A model generated the notes under the pieces. The model saw nothing but the letters and a program-made list of their open reading frames with translations. It did no database searches and was not told the origin of the DNA. A program made the position numbers and the translations under genes. Positions 1 to 7,501 of a stretch of 64,000 nt of DNA are shown one piece after another; within the stretch, counting starts at the first letter, position 1, and every line of letters starts with the position of its first letter. This DNA comes from Pelagibacteraceae bacterium AG-349-L17 (lineage in GTDB: Bacteria > Pseudomonadota > Alphaproteobacteria > Pelagibacterales > Pelagibacteraceae), in the NCBI GenBank assembly GCA_003278805.1, contig QCDC01000004.1, positions 29,299 through 93,298 on the forward strand, written 5' to 3'.

Positions 1-330
1 TCCCTTGGAAATGCTGCATTAGTTAATCATTTGGCTAAAAGTGCTACAGAAATGGGTTTAGATTTAAAAAAAGTATTTGATGTTGCAAAACTTGGTTCTG
101 GAAATTCTGCAGCACTCAATAGAGTTTTTGACAATCTTTTAAAAGGTGATTTTACTGGATTTAAATTTACAGCAAGTAATTCTGTAAAAGATTTAACTTA
201 TATTCAAGACTTGTTAAAAGATTTTCCTGAAGCTGAAAAAGTTGCTGAAGTAAATAAAAATTATTTTCAAAAAGCTGTTGATGACGGTTACGGTGAAAAT
301 TTTATTAGTGAATTAATAAATAAAAAATAA
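1..330 (+). CDS. 3-hydroxyisobutyrate dehydrogenase-like NAD(P)-dependent oxidoreductase, C-terminal fragment
   Basis: The reading frame is open from the first base of the window, so the gene starts upstream and only about 109 C-terminal residues are visible. They form an all-helical segment of the 3-hydroxyisobutyrate/beta-hydroxyacid dehydrogenase C-terminal domain: the fragment beginning SLGNAALVNH, then GLDLKKVFDVAKLGSGNS, where a helix leads into a Gly/Ser-rich turn, and a short Lys-rich tail. The family oxidises beta-hydroxyacids (3-hydroxyisobutyrate, tartronate semialdehyde and similar) with NAD(P). The Rossmann domain and the catalytic Lys region lie outside the window or near its edge, so the substrate cannot be assigned. 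A TTG at 31 is an internal codon, not the start. Confidence 0.7.
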   Translation, partial: SLGNAALVNHLAKSATEMGLDLKKVFDVAKLGSGNSAALNRVFDNLLKGDFTGFKFTASNSVKDLTYIQDLLKDFPEAEKVAEVNKNYFQKAVDDGYGENFISELINKK

Positions 331-614
331 TTTTGGAAGTAACTTAAGTTAGCGGGAATCTACTAAAGTACTAGGTTGTATTCAATAAATATATTTGCTC
401 AAAATTAAAATAAATTAATTGAAATTGTTTTATTTATAATTACCTTTTTTATAGAAGGAGGTTTATGTTAATACTTTCACCACCTGATACTTAGCTGAAC
501 AGCTCATATTTCAAAAATATAACGAAAAATAAATTCCTCTCGGAATTATAATGCCAAAGAGGCGATACAAGGGAGCTCTTTAGGTATACACTTAAAGAGC
601 GAACCCTTTAAAAA
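331..614. other. Intergenic region rich in predicted hairpins
   Basis: This 284-base gap lies between the converging ends of the dehydrogenase fragment and the minus-strand hypothetical gene. The first ~120 bases are AT-rich with no clear structure. From about 450 a run of inverted repeats begins; it is described in the separate ncRNA entry. A near-perfect Shine-Dalgarno (AAGGAGG, 455-461) sits just before an ATG at 465 that opens only nine codons before TAG (492-494). Confidence 0.6.
450..612 (+). ncRNA. Candidate structured RNA with four consecutive hairpins
   Basis: Four adjacent perfect or near-perfect stems are visible: AGCT/AGCT (493-504, loop GAAC), ATATTT/AAATAT (506-520), AATTCC/GGAATT (532-547, loop TCTC) and a long one at 569-608. 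In the long one AAGGG pairs with CCCTT and GCTCTTTA pairs with TAAAGAGC around a 10-base loop. GAGG near 460 could also pair with CCTC near 537. The last stem could be the terminator of the upstream gene or the 3' end of a small RNA. No Rfam family was recognised: tRNA, SRP and RNase P signatures are absent, and 6S RNA was considered but not supported. The strand is inferred from the hairpin order after the upstream gene. Confidence 0.4.
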
Positions 615-1142
615 CTAATTTACAGATTTTAATATTTCTAGTGGAAGTAGAGCTTCTGGGTATTTTTTTTGACACAACTTTTCGTAGTTTTCACAAAAAC
701 TCAAAATAGTTTTTTGAACTTCTTTTTTATTTTTATTTGAAAAATTAAGGTCTTTAATTAATTCACTGCAATTTTTTTCTAATTCTTTTATTTGCTCTCC
801 TGAAAAAAATTCTCCTGTTTCTATTTCCCAATAAGTGTCATCAAGCTCATCATCAGTTAAATCATTTAATTTTTTCTGTAATAATTTAATAGTTTCGTCC
901 TCTGTTACTTTATCTCTCATGGGAGAATTCTTAAGTTTCCCAAGGCATTTATCTCTTAATCCATCAATAAAATGAAAATAAGGTTTACCCTCTGAAAAAT
1001 CTCTAAAATGATTTGTGTTAAAATATTTATCAATAGCTGTTTCTGTTGAAACCTTCTCTTTGCCCTTAATAATAGCTATCTGAACATATACTTCCTGGCT
1101 AATATATTCTTCAATATGATCTTTAACTTTTTGAGGTATCAT
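615..1142 (-). CDS. Hypothetical protein, 175 aa, acidic and helical
   Basis: I do not recognise this protein. It is soluble-looking, rich in Lys and Glu, with no signal peptide or membrane segment. The middle has an acidic stretch (LTDDELDDTYWEIETGEFF) and the C-terminal half looks helical with three cysteines. It starts with ATG 13 bases downstream of the stop of the cytochrome c' gene on the same strand, so the two are probably cotranscribed. It ends in TAG just inside the structured intergenic region. Codon use resembles that of its neighbours. Confidence 0.55.
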   Translation of the reverse strand: MIPQKVKDHIEEYISQEVYVQIAIIKGKEKVSTETAIDKYFNTNHFRDFSEGKPYFHFIDGLRDKCLGKLKNSPMRDKVTEDETIKLLQKKLNDLTDDELDDTYWEIETGEFFSGEQIKELEKNCSELIKDLNFSNKNKKEVQKTILSFCENYEKLCQKKYPEALLPLEILKSVN

Positions 1143-1155
1143 TCTTACTTAATAA

Positions 1156-1623
1156 CTAATGTTCTTCTCTGTACCTGCTGTGACAAGCCTTACAATTACT
1201 CCACATAAATTGTTTCAGAGTGCCTCTTATATCTTCAGCATCTTCAATTACAGATGTAAGTTTTATCATATCATCAGAGGCTTTTTGCATTAATGCATTA
1301 AAATCATCTTTTTCATCCCAAATTGTCAGTAAAGCTTCAGTATCAAAACCCTCTTGAGTATTTTCAGGAAATAGATCTATTAAAACTTTATAATTTTCAC
1401 TCATTTCTATCATAAGTTTTTTTGCTTTTTCAAAATCTCCTTTTGAAGAGAAAGCCTGAACCCTTTTAGCTGTACTATAGTTTTTACTAAATAATGCTTG
1501 TCTACTTTTAATAATATCTTCAACTGTCAACTCAGCATTGGAAGATGAGACGAAAAATACGCTTAAAATTGAGAATAAAATTATTTTAATATATTTTTTT
1601 ATGTGATTAAATAAATTATGCAT
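1156..1623 (-). CDS. Periplasmic class II c-type cytochrome (cytochrome c' type)
   Basis: The N-terminus carries a basic/hydrophobic signal peptide (about residues 1-30, ending SSSNAE). The mature part is a predicted four-helix protein with the single haem-binding motif CKACH at residues 144-148, almost at the C-terminus. That arrangement is typical of cytochrome c'/c-556, in which one haem is attached near the end of the last helix. Known roles are periplasmic electron transfer or binding of NO and other gases. It is divergent to a cytochrome b561 gene, and the two ATG codons share the six-base palindrome ATGCAT (1618-1623), so the pair very likely works together. The physiological partner is inferred only. 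Confidence 0.8.
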   Translation of the reverse strand: MHNLFNHIKKYIKIILFSILSVFFVSSSNAELTVEDIIKSRQALFSKNYSTAKRVQAFSSKGDFEKAKKLMIEMSENYKVLIDLFPENTQEGFDTEALLTIWDEKDDFNALMQKASDDMIKLTSVIEDAEDIRGTLKQFMWSNCKACHSRYREEH

Positions 1624-2145
1624 GTAACAAATACCCTAACAGAGTATGGCATTATCTCAAAGGTGTTACATTGGCTCAGCGCAGCTATTCTATTCACACA
1701 AATACCTTTGGGTTTTTATTTAGTTGATTTAGATTTTGGTGATCAAAGAATAACTATTGAAGATATACATGTTACGTTAGGTTTAACTGTGTTTTATATT
1801 ATAATAATTAGATTAATAAATAATATACTTAATCCAACTCCAAAATTAGATCCAAGTATTTTTAAAGGACAAAGGTTTCTTGCAAAGATGAACCATGTTC
1901 TTTTATATGTTGCTATTTTATCAATAACAATTTCAGGAATATTAAAAAAATTATTTAATGGGGAAACATTAACAATATTGTTTAGAGAAATTCAAATAAA
2001 TGAAAATTTTGATTTAGCAGATCAGTTTTATGAAATTCATATTCTTTCAAATTATACCCTTATCGGTTTAATAGTGATTCATATATCTGCTGTTATTGTT
2101 CACAAACTATTTTTTGGAGACAATTTATTAAAAAGAATTCTTTAA
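1618..2145 (+). CDS. Cytochrome b561 family di-haem membrane protein
   Basis: The protein has about four transmembrane helices with conserved histidines in place for haem b ligation: H18 in VLHWLSA, the HVTLG histidine near residue 51, an MNHVLL histidine, and EIHILSNY/IVIHISAV near the end. This matches bacterial cytochrome b561, which passes electrons between the quinone pool and a periplasmic c-type cytochrome or other acceptor. Length (175 aa) is normal for the family. It is transcribed divergently from the cytochrome c' gene, the likely partner. The first ATG overlaps the opposite gene's ATG, and no other in-frame ATG lies before about residue 90. Confidence 0.8.
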   Translation: MHVTNTLTEYGIISKVLHWLSAAILFTQIPLGFYLVDLDFGDQRITIEDIHVTLGLTVFYIIIIRLINNILNPTPKLDPSIFKGQRFLAKMNHVLLYVAILSITISGILKKLFNGETLTILFREIQINENFDLADQFYEIHILSNYTLIGLIVIHISAVIVHKLFFGDNLLKRIL

Positions 2146-2147
2146 TC

Positions 2148-2591
2148 TTAATGACAAGCAATTCCAAATTTTTTTAATCTCCAATAATTATAAGGCCAAG
2201 GAGTTAAAAAACCTACAATCAGCATTATTGGCACCACCCACCATGTTAAAATTGCACCGCCAGTTAAAACATAGTCAGTTAAATTCATCATAATTTCCAT
2301 GCTAATCATTGAAATTAAACTCATTCCACAAGCAGTTTTGAATGCGTTAACAAAATTAAAATTTTGTGTTATTAAAATTATTGTTTCTAAAATAATACTT
2401 GTAATCAATCCATTGATAATTGCTAAAATCATTATTCCTAAAATAGGAAAAGGAGTTTGAGTTAATTGAAAAAATAATATTGTTCCAAAGTCTCCAATAG
2501 CACAACCTAATACACACCAAGCTGTATTTTTTGCGCTTCTTTTCCAAGTATGCTTACAAGACCAATGAAATGTAGCAGTAGAGGTATTCAC
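2148..2591 (-). CDS. DUF4396-like integral membrane protein
   Basis: The 147-residue protein begins with a His/Cys/Trp-rich cytoplasmic segment (WSCKHTWKRSAKNTAWCVLGC) followed by four probable membrane helices and a WRLKKFGIACH tail. The GCAIGDFGTI motif in the first helix and the final PYNYWRLKK are what I associate with DUF4396; no function is known for that family. It converges on the b561 gene with only two bases between stops. A gene of this kind beside redox and sulfur genes may concern metals, but that is a guess. Confidence 0.55.
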   Translation of the reverse strand: MNTSTATFHWSCKHTWKRSAKNTAWCVLGCAIGDFGTILFFQLTQTPFPILGIMILAIINGLITSIILETIILITQNFNFVNAFKTACGMSLISMISMEIMMNLTDYVLTGGAILTWWVVPIMLIVGFLTPWPYNYWRLKKFGIACH

Positions 2592-2613
2592 AATAATTTG
2601 ATAATAATAAAAA

Positions 2614-3297
2614 ATGATTTTTAAACAAGTATTTGATCAAAAATCGTCTACTTATACTTATTTAATTGCTTCGGCGAAAGGTCGCGAAGCAGTCATAATT
2701 GATCCAGTAATTGATAATGTTGAAAACTACATTAAGTTACTTCATGAATTAGATTTAAAACTAGTTAAAGTAATAGATACTCATATTCATGCTGACCATG
2801 TAACTGGTGCAAGTAAACTCAAGCAAGCAACAAATTGTTCTACACTTATGGGAGAGCACACACCTGCCGATGCTGTAGAAATCAAAATAAAAGATGAAGA
2901 AATAATTAAAATTGATCAAATTGAAATTAAAGCGATGTATACACCAGGTCATACCTCAGATAGTTATAGTTTCTTGATGGATAAATATTTATTTTCGGGA
3001 GATACCCTTTTAATTAATGGAACAGGTAGGACAGATTTTCAAAATGGTAGCTCAAAAGATGCTTATAATTCTTTATTTAATAAATTGCTTAAACTACCTG
3101 ATGATACTTTGCTTTATCCAGGGCATGACTATAATGGAAAACTATCTAGTACTATCGGTAAAGAAAAAGAACATAACCCAAGATTACAAGTGGAAAATGT
3201 AGATCAGTACATTGAAATTATGTCTAATTTAAATTTATCGAAACCACAAATGATAGATCAAAACATATCTAGAAACCTTAAGCTTGGAAAAATATAA
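2614..3297 (+). CDS. MBL-fold hydrolase, ETHE1/persulfide dioxygenase-like
   Basis: This is a metallo-beta-lactamase fold protein with the metal motif THIHADH at residues 56-62, a second-metal TPGHT motif near 110, a GDT aspartate, and a final YPGHDY. The GRTDFQ segment near residue 136 is characteristic of the ETHE1/persulfide dioxygenase branch rather than glyoxalase II. ETHE1 enzymes use one Fe(II) and O2 to oxidise glutathione persulfide to sulfite. Length (227 aa) fits. In a DMSP-using organism such an enzyme could help dispose of reduced sulfur from methanethiol or sulfide, but that is inference. It is divergent to the DUF4396 gene. Confidence 0.75.
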   Translation: MIFKQVFDQKSSTYTYLIASAKGREAVIIDPVIDNVENYIKLLHELDLKLVKVIDTHIHADHVTGASKLKQATNCSTLMGEHTPADAVEIKIKDEEIIKIDQIEIKAMYTPGHTSDSYSFLMDKYLFSGDTLLINGTGRTDFQNGSSKDAYNSLFNKLLKLPDDTLLYPGHDYNGKLSSTIGKEKEHNPRLQVENVDQYIEIMSNLNLSKPQMIDQNISRNLKLGKI

Positions 3298-3538
3298 TAA
3301 AATTTTAAGGAGAGGCAAATAACATAAAAATGGGAGAGGTATGTTTTTGCCCCTCTTTAAAAAAGGCATGAGTAATAAACTAAGATAGAGATAATTAATT
3401 AAAGAGATTTATATAAATTAATTAATCTTTTCTTATGCCTTTCTCAAAATCTATATAATTAAATTTCATCAAAACAGATATTTTTAAAGTAAGATTTTTG
3501 TACAGTAAGTTAACACTATTAAGAAAAAATAAGTTAAG
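3298..3538. other. Intergenic region between convergent genes with a long imperfect hairpin
   Basis: No credible coding sequence was seen. An AGAGG...CCTCT pair (about 3335-3358) is followed by a long fold in which AAAGGCAT near 3362-3370 pairs with TTATGCCTTT near 3434-3443, enclosing an AT-rich self-complementary stretch. It probably acts as a two-way transcription terminator for the ETHE1-like gene and azlD, although a small RNA is possible. Confidence 0.4.
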
Positions 3539-3850
3539 CTAAAAAACAAATATGATTAACCAATAAGACAAGAGACCAGAGAATATAGTCGCAATAACAT
3601 TTTTTGAAAAATAACCCACAATAACTGCAACTAATGCACCAAAAATTTTTGGATCATTGATTTCAATAAAAGTTCCGAAATCATTTATAAATATTCCTGG
3701 AAATATTATTGCTGGAAATACTGCTGAAGGAACATATTCCAACACTGCTTTAATTTTATCTCCCAACATATCTCTATTTATTAAAGCAATCATAGTCATT
3801 CTAGTAAAGTAAGTTAATATTCCAGCAAAAATTATTGCAGCAAGAGTCAT
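3539..3850 (-). CDS. azlD: AzlD family branched-chain amino acid transport protein
   Basis: A 103-residue protein with three to four hydrophobic helices, including YFTRMTMIALI near the N-terminus and VPSAVFPAIIFPGIF, which are standard AzlD signatures. AzlD is the small subunit of the AzlCD exporter of branched-chain amino acids and analogues. It overlaps the stop of azlC by four bases (ATGA), so translation is coupled. The length is normal for the family. Confidence 0.85.
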   Translation of the reverse strand: MTLAAIIFAGILTYFTRMTMIALINRDMLGDKIKAVLEYVPSAVFPAIIFPGIFINDFGTFIEINDPKIFGALVAVIVGYFSKNVIATIFSGLLSYWLIIFVF

Positions 3851-4533
3851 TTTTTTAACCTCAATAATAATGCAGCAACGAACAAAGCAATTATTGGCGA
3901 AATAATTACGTAAGATTTAAATGGAGCATCAAAAAATAACAGTGAACTTAAACCACAAGTAATCATAACAATTACATGATCTAATTTTTTTAAATCTTGA
4001 ACAACAATTGCTATAAACGTTAGCGGAATTGCAAATTTTAACCCAAGTTCTTCTGGAACAAATGAACCTAAAACAATACCTGATAAGGTTGCAATTTGCC
4101 AACAGACCCACATTGTGCAACCAGTACCAATTAAATGATAATGTAAAAATTCTTCATTTCTATTTTTTTTGAAAAATTTATTAGACTCAGCAAATCCTTG
4201 ATCTACAACAACATAAGAAATTAATAATTTTTTTAAAAAAGATAATTTTTCTAAATATTCAGATAAAACTGCTCCATATAATAAGTGTCGAGAATTTATA
4301 ATACCAACAGAAGCAACCGCTACTAAACTAGATGCACCTCCTGATAGCAATTGTAAAAAAACTATTTGTGAAGCTCCTCCAAAAATAATGAAAGACATTG
4401 TGTAGACCAAATATGGATGAAATCCAAGTTCAACCCCGATTGCTCCACAAATTATTCCAAACGGAATTACTGAAAGCATATGTGGAGAAATATCTAACAT
4501 CCCTCGAGTAAATAGTTGTTTTTTAGTAAACAT
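3847..4533 (-). CDS. azlC: AzlC family branched-chain amino acid exporter, large subunit
   Basis: A 228-residue membrane protein with about six to seven helices. The motifs PFGIICGAIGVELG, IFGGASQIVFLQLL and NSRHLLYGAVLS identify AzlC, the large subunit of the AzlCD efflux pair. It starts 12 bases downstream of the fbpC stop with no visible terminator between, so azlCD appears to be the tail of the iron transporter operon. Whether it exports amino acids here or a compound linked to iron uptake cannot be told from sequence. Confidence 0.85.
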   Translation of the reverse strand: MFTKKQLFTRGMLDISPHMLSVIPFGIICGAIGVELGFHPYLVYTMSFIIFGGASQIVFLQLLSGGASSLVAVASVGIINSRHLLYGAVLSEYLEKLSFLKKLLISYVVVDQGFAESNKFFKKNRNEEFLHYHLIGTGCTMWVCWQIATLSGIVLGSFVPEELGLKFAIPLTFIAIVVQDLKKLDHVIVMITCGLSSLLFFDAPFKSYVIISPIIALFVAALLLRLKK

Positions 4534-4545
4534 TTGCTTGTTTTA

Positions 4546-5607
4546 TTAAAAACAAACTATGTGATCAATATGAATCGGTCTTTTAATTCCAAACTTTTCA
4601 TCAGCTTCATGTTGGTGTTCATGATGAGAATGGACAAAAACCGGAATTAATAAATCGCTATTGGTTTTTAAAGTATAGATAAAGTTTGTTCCTCTAAATT
4701 TTCGATCAACTACTTCTAGCTTTAGATTGCTTTTATCGTCATGCTCAAGGTCCTCTGGCTGTAATAATAATTGCACATTTGAACCTTTTGGATAATGCTT
4801 AATAAAATTACCTTTAATTGTTCCAAGATCGTCATTTTCTAATGAATTTTCTCCTGTTACTTTTGCTGGAATTAAAATTCCACGATTTAAAAAATTTACT
4901 ACCTCGACTGAATTTGGAAAATGATAAACATTATAAGGATCATCAAATTGTTTAATTTGACCATCTAATATAATTGCACATTTGGTACCAAGATAAAAAG
5001 CTTCATAGGAGTCATGAGTAACAATTATTGTTGTAATTTTTAATTTACTTAATAATTTTTTTAATCTTACTTGAATTTCTTCTTTAAAACTTTGGTCTAC
5101 ATTAGATAGCGGTTCATCTAAAAGCAAAAGATCAGGTTGAGTTAATAACGATCTTGCAAGTGAAGCTCTTTGCGCCTCCCCTGCGCTAATTTCATGAGGA
5201 AATTTTGGTAATATTTTTTCTATATCAAGAAAATCTATAATCTCCTTAAAACTAAGCTTTTTCTTTCTTTTTCCTTTATTTCTCTCTGCGCCTAATAAAA
5301 TATTTTTTTCAACTGTATAATGAGGAAATAAACTGTTGTCCTGAAAAGCTAAAGATATGTTTCTATCTTCAGGTTCTACATTTTTATCTTTAGAAGATAA
5401 TAATTTTCCGTTCAATTTTATTGAACCTTTATCAATTTTTTCTAAACCAGCTATAGTTCTAAGTATTGTAGTTTTTCCAATTCCTGAAGGACCAAGAATA
5501 CACAAAGTATCCCCTTCTTTTTCAATCACAAAAGATGCATTCTTGACTTTAATCTTTCCACCTATAGTGAAATCAACATTTTTAATCTCTAAATAACTAT
5601 CGCTCAT
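4546..5607 (-). CDS. fbpC: Fe(III) ABC transporter ATP-binding protein
   Basis: An ABC ATPase with Walker A GPSGIGKT (39-46), Q-loop QDNSLFPHYTV, a degenerate signature ISAGEAQR (140-147, usually LSGGQQQR), Walker B LLLLDE (160-165) and switch histidine in VTHD (198). A C-terminal TOBE-like domain follows the ATPase core, as in FbpC/PotA proteins. Residues 326-333 are an unusual His cluster (HSHHEHQH), possibly metal-binding. The gene overlaps fbpB by 11 bases and belongs to the fbpA-fbpB-fbpC operon that energises ferric iron uptake from the periplasm. Confidence 0.88.
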   Translation of the reverse strand: MSDSYLEIKNVDFTIGGKIKVKNASFVIEKEGDTLCILGPSGIGKTTILRTIAGLEKIDKGSIKLNGKLLSSKDKNVEPEDRNISLAFQDNSLFPHYTVEKNILLGAERNKGKRKKKLSFKEIIDFLDIEKILPKFPHEISAGEAQRASLARSLLTQPDLLLLDEPLSNVDQSFKEEIQVRLKKLLSKLKITTIIVTHDSYEAFYLGTKCAIILDGQIKQFDDPYNVYHFPNSVEVVNFLNRGILIPAKVTGENSLENDDLGTIKGNFIKHYPKGSNVQLLLQPEDLEHDDKSNLKLEVVDRKFRGTNFIYTLKTNSDLLIPVFVHSHHEHQHEADEKFGIKRPIHIDHIVCF

Positions 5608-7225
5608 TTTCCCTCAGTATATATTTAGATGTAAGCATTATAAATAGAGTTGCAATCAAAATTAAAAATAATGAGGGAACAGCTGCGGCTTCTAATAAGT
5701 CTTCAGAAGCAGATATATAAGCTGTAGTTGCAAATGTTTCAAAATTAAAAGGTCTTAAAATCAAAGTGATTGGCAATTCTCTTATTATTTCTAAAGAAAT
5801 TAGTATTCCAACAAATAAAAGAGAATTTCTTAAGAAAGGTAAATGAATATTCATAAAAGTTTTCTTTTTAGAGTAACCAAGTAAATATGAACTTTCATCG
5901 ACAGAAATATTTATTTTTTCATAACCAGATTTTATTCCGTTAAAAGCTAAAGAGTAGAATCTTACAAAATAAACTAGGACAAGTCCTAGAATAGAACCAA
6001 TAAAAATTTTTTTAATAGATAAAAAACCAAGTGCTTTTACAACATTATCATCAAACCAAGCAATAAAAGTTATAAATGCCACCGCTAAAATTACTCCTGG
6101 AATTGCATAACCAGAAATAGATAAAGTAGACAAAGCGTTTAAAGTTTTATTTTTAGAAACTCGATTTCCATAATTAGAAATTAAAGAAAAAATTATTAAA
6201 ACTAAGCTTGATAATAACACCAAGTACAGGGTGTTTAATGTTAAAGTTATTACTGGTATATCAAAAAGATTTTCAGGAAATTTTAAAGTCCAATAAAGCA
6301 TTTGACTTAGTGGAAATAAAAAACTTAAGAAAAAAACTAAGAAGCAAATTGAGAACGCAAAAAATGCTTTACTTCCTGATAGTTGGATTTTTTCTTTTTG
6401 TTTAAATCCTCCTTTAGTATTTGCGTGATATCTTGCCTTCTTTCTAGATAAATTTTCTAAAATAAATATTGCAAAAATGAATAAAAGAAGAAAAAAAGAT
6501 ATCCTATTTGAGAAAGCTAAGTCATCAAATGTAATCCAAGAATTATAAATGCCCGTTGTCAAAGTATTTATAGAAAAAAAATCAACTGCCCCGAATTCAG
6601 CTAAAGTTTCCATTGCAACTAGAGAAAGGCCTGCAACAATTGCTGGTCTAGCGGCAGGTAAAATTAAAGAATAAAAGGATTTTGCTTTTGAAAATCCTAA
6701 ATTTCTACCTAAATCAATTAAATTTTGGGATTGATACTGGAATGATGCTCTGGAGAGAATATAAACATAAGCAAATAGTGAAAAAGATAGCGAAAGTACA
6801 GCTCCTATTAGACCATCAAACTTTGGAATGCTTTGATTATAATTTGCCTCTCCAAATAGATTTTTCAATATCGAATATAAAGTTCCATAATTTTCAAAGA
6901 AAGCTGTCAATGAATATGCGTAAATATAAGGAGGTACAGCAAAAGATAATATAAGTGCCCATTTAAAAAAATTACTAAACGGAAATTTATAAAAAGAAAC
7001 TAAATAAGCCGTACTGGTTCCAATTAAAAAAGTTAAAACTAAAACACTAATCAGCAAAACTAGTGAATTAAAAATGTATTCAAATAAAAAGGTATCTTTT
7101 AGAATTTGATAATAATTTGATGTGTCTTCAAAAAAACTAGTAAATACAGTAACAATTGGTATAGCTACAAAAATTGACACTAATAAAGAGCTTAAAAACC
7201 AAAAATTAATTTTTTTTAAATACAT
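5597..7225 (-). CDS. fbpB: Fe(III) ABC transporter permease, fused double domain
   Basis: A membrane protein of about 542 residues with two copies of the BPD_transp_1 permease domain, as usual for FbpB/SfuB. Each half has an EAA-like loop: LGRNLGFSKAKSFYSLILP in the first and LLGYSKKKTFMNIHLPFLR in the second. About twelve membrane helices are expected. The frame can be read from a TTG at 7243, but I choose ATG at 7225 because AAAGGG lies a few bases upstream. Between this gene and the small upstream gene lies a strong stem-loop (7242-7292), so its expression may be lower than that of fbpA. Confidence 0.88.
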   Translation of the reverse strand: MYLKKINFWFLSSLLVSIFVAIPIVTVFTSFFEDTSNYYQILKDTFLFEYIFNSLVLLISVLVLTFLIGTSTAYLVSFYKFPFSNFFKWALILSFAVPPYIYAYSLTAFFENYGTLYSILKNLFGEANYNQSIPKFDGLIGAVLSLSFSLFAYVYILSRASFQYQSQNLIDLGRNLGFSKAKSFYSLILPAARPAIVAGLSLVAMETLAEFGAVDFFSINTLTTGIYNSWITFDDLAFSNRISFFLLLFIFAIFILENLSRKKARYHANTKGGFKQKEKIQLSGSKAFFAFSICFLVFFLSFLFPLSQMLYWTLKFPENLFDIPVITLTLNTLYLVLLSSLVLIIFSLISNYGNRVSKNKTLNALSTLSISGYAIPGVILAVAFITFIAWFDDNVVKALGFLSIKKIFIGSILGLVLVYFVRFYSLAFNGIKSGYEKINISVDESSYLLGYSKKKTFMNIHLPFLRNSLLFVGILISLEIIRELPITLILRPFNFETFATTAYISASEDLLEAAAVPSLFLILIATLFIMLTSKYILRENER

Positions 7226-7241
7226 TTTTACCCTTTTGTTC

Positions 7242-7292
7242 AAGTGAACATAATCAATAGTAGGGTAAATAACTATTGAGTTATGTTCACTT
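7242..7292 (-). promoter_or_regulatory. Long stem-loop between fbpA/small gene and fbpB
   Basis: AAGTGAACATAA..CAATAGT (7242-7261) pairs with ACTATTG.GTTATGTTCACTT (7272-7292), giving a stem of about 20 base pairs with one bulge and a roughly 10-base loop. No T-tract follows on the minus strand; the fbpB ribosome site comes directly after. It probably acts as an attenuator or mRNA 3'-end stabiliser that raises binding-protein levels over permease levels. Confidence 0.65.
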
Positions 7293-7300
7293 TTTGAAAA

Positions 7301-7495
7301 TTAACTTTTTAAATCAAAAACATTAATGACACGATCAATATCATCATTTTCGATCTCAGATAATTTTCTATTATTTATTTTTTTTTTAATTTTTTCACAT
7401 TGTGACAAGCATGGCTCACAAGTTATCTGACCCTCTGGAGAACCATTATTGCCTGGAGAAATGTCTAAATTAAAATTAAATAAATTTTTTTTCAC
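7301..7495 (-). CDS. Small Cys-containing protein (64 aa) in the iron operon
   Basis: I do not recognise this 64-residue protein. The middle holds CEPCLSQC (three cysteines as CxxCxxxC), followed by a basic KIKKKINNRK and an acidic C-terminal helix (LSEIENDDIDRVI). No signal peptide or membrane segment. It lies six bases downstream of the fbpA stop and before a stem-loop, so it is cotranscribed with fbpA rather than with fbpB. The cysteine spacing suggests metal or iron-sulfur binding. A role in iron handling follows only from position. Start is ATG next to an fbpA-proximal ribosome site. Confidence 0.55.
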   Translation of the reverse strand: MKKNLFNFNLDISPGNNGSPEGQITCEPCLSQCEKIKKKINNRKLSEIENDDIDRVINVFDLKS

Positions 7496-7501
7496 TTTTC
7501 C

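Noticed and set aside
450..612. 6S RNA, tmRNA or SRP RNA
   Set aside because: The conserved central bulge and tail pairing of 6S, and the signatures of the others, are not visible.
7226..7243. TTG start for fbpB six codons upstream
   Set aside because: It lies in the stem-loop, and ATG 7225 has AAAGGG at the right distance.
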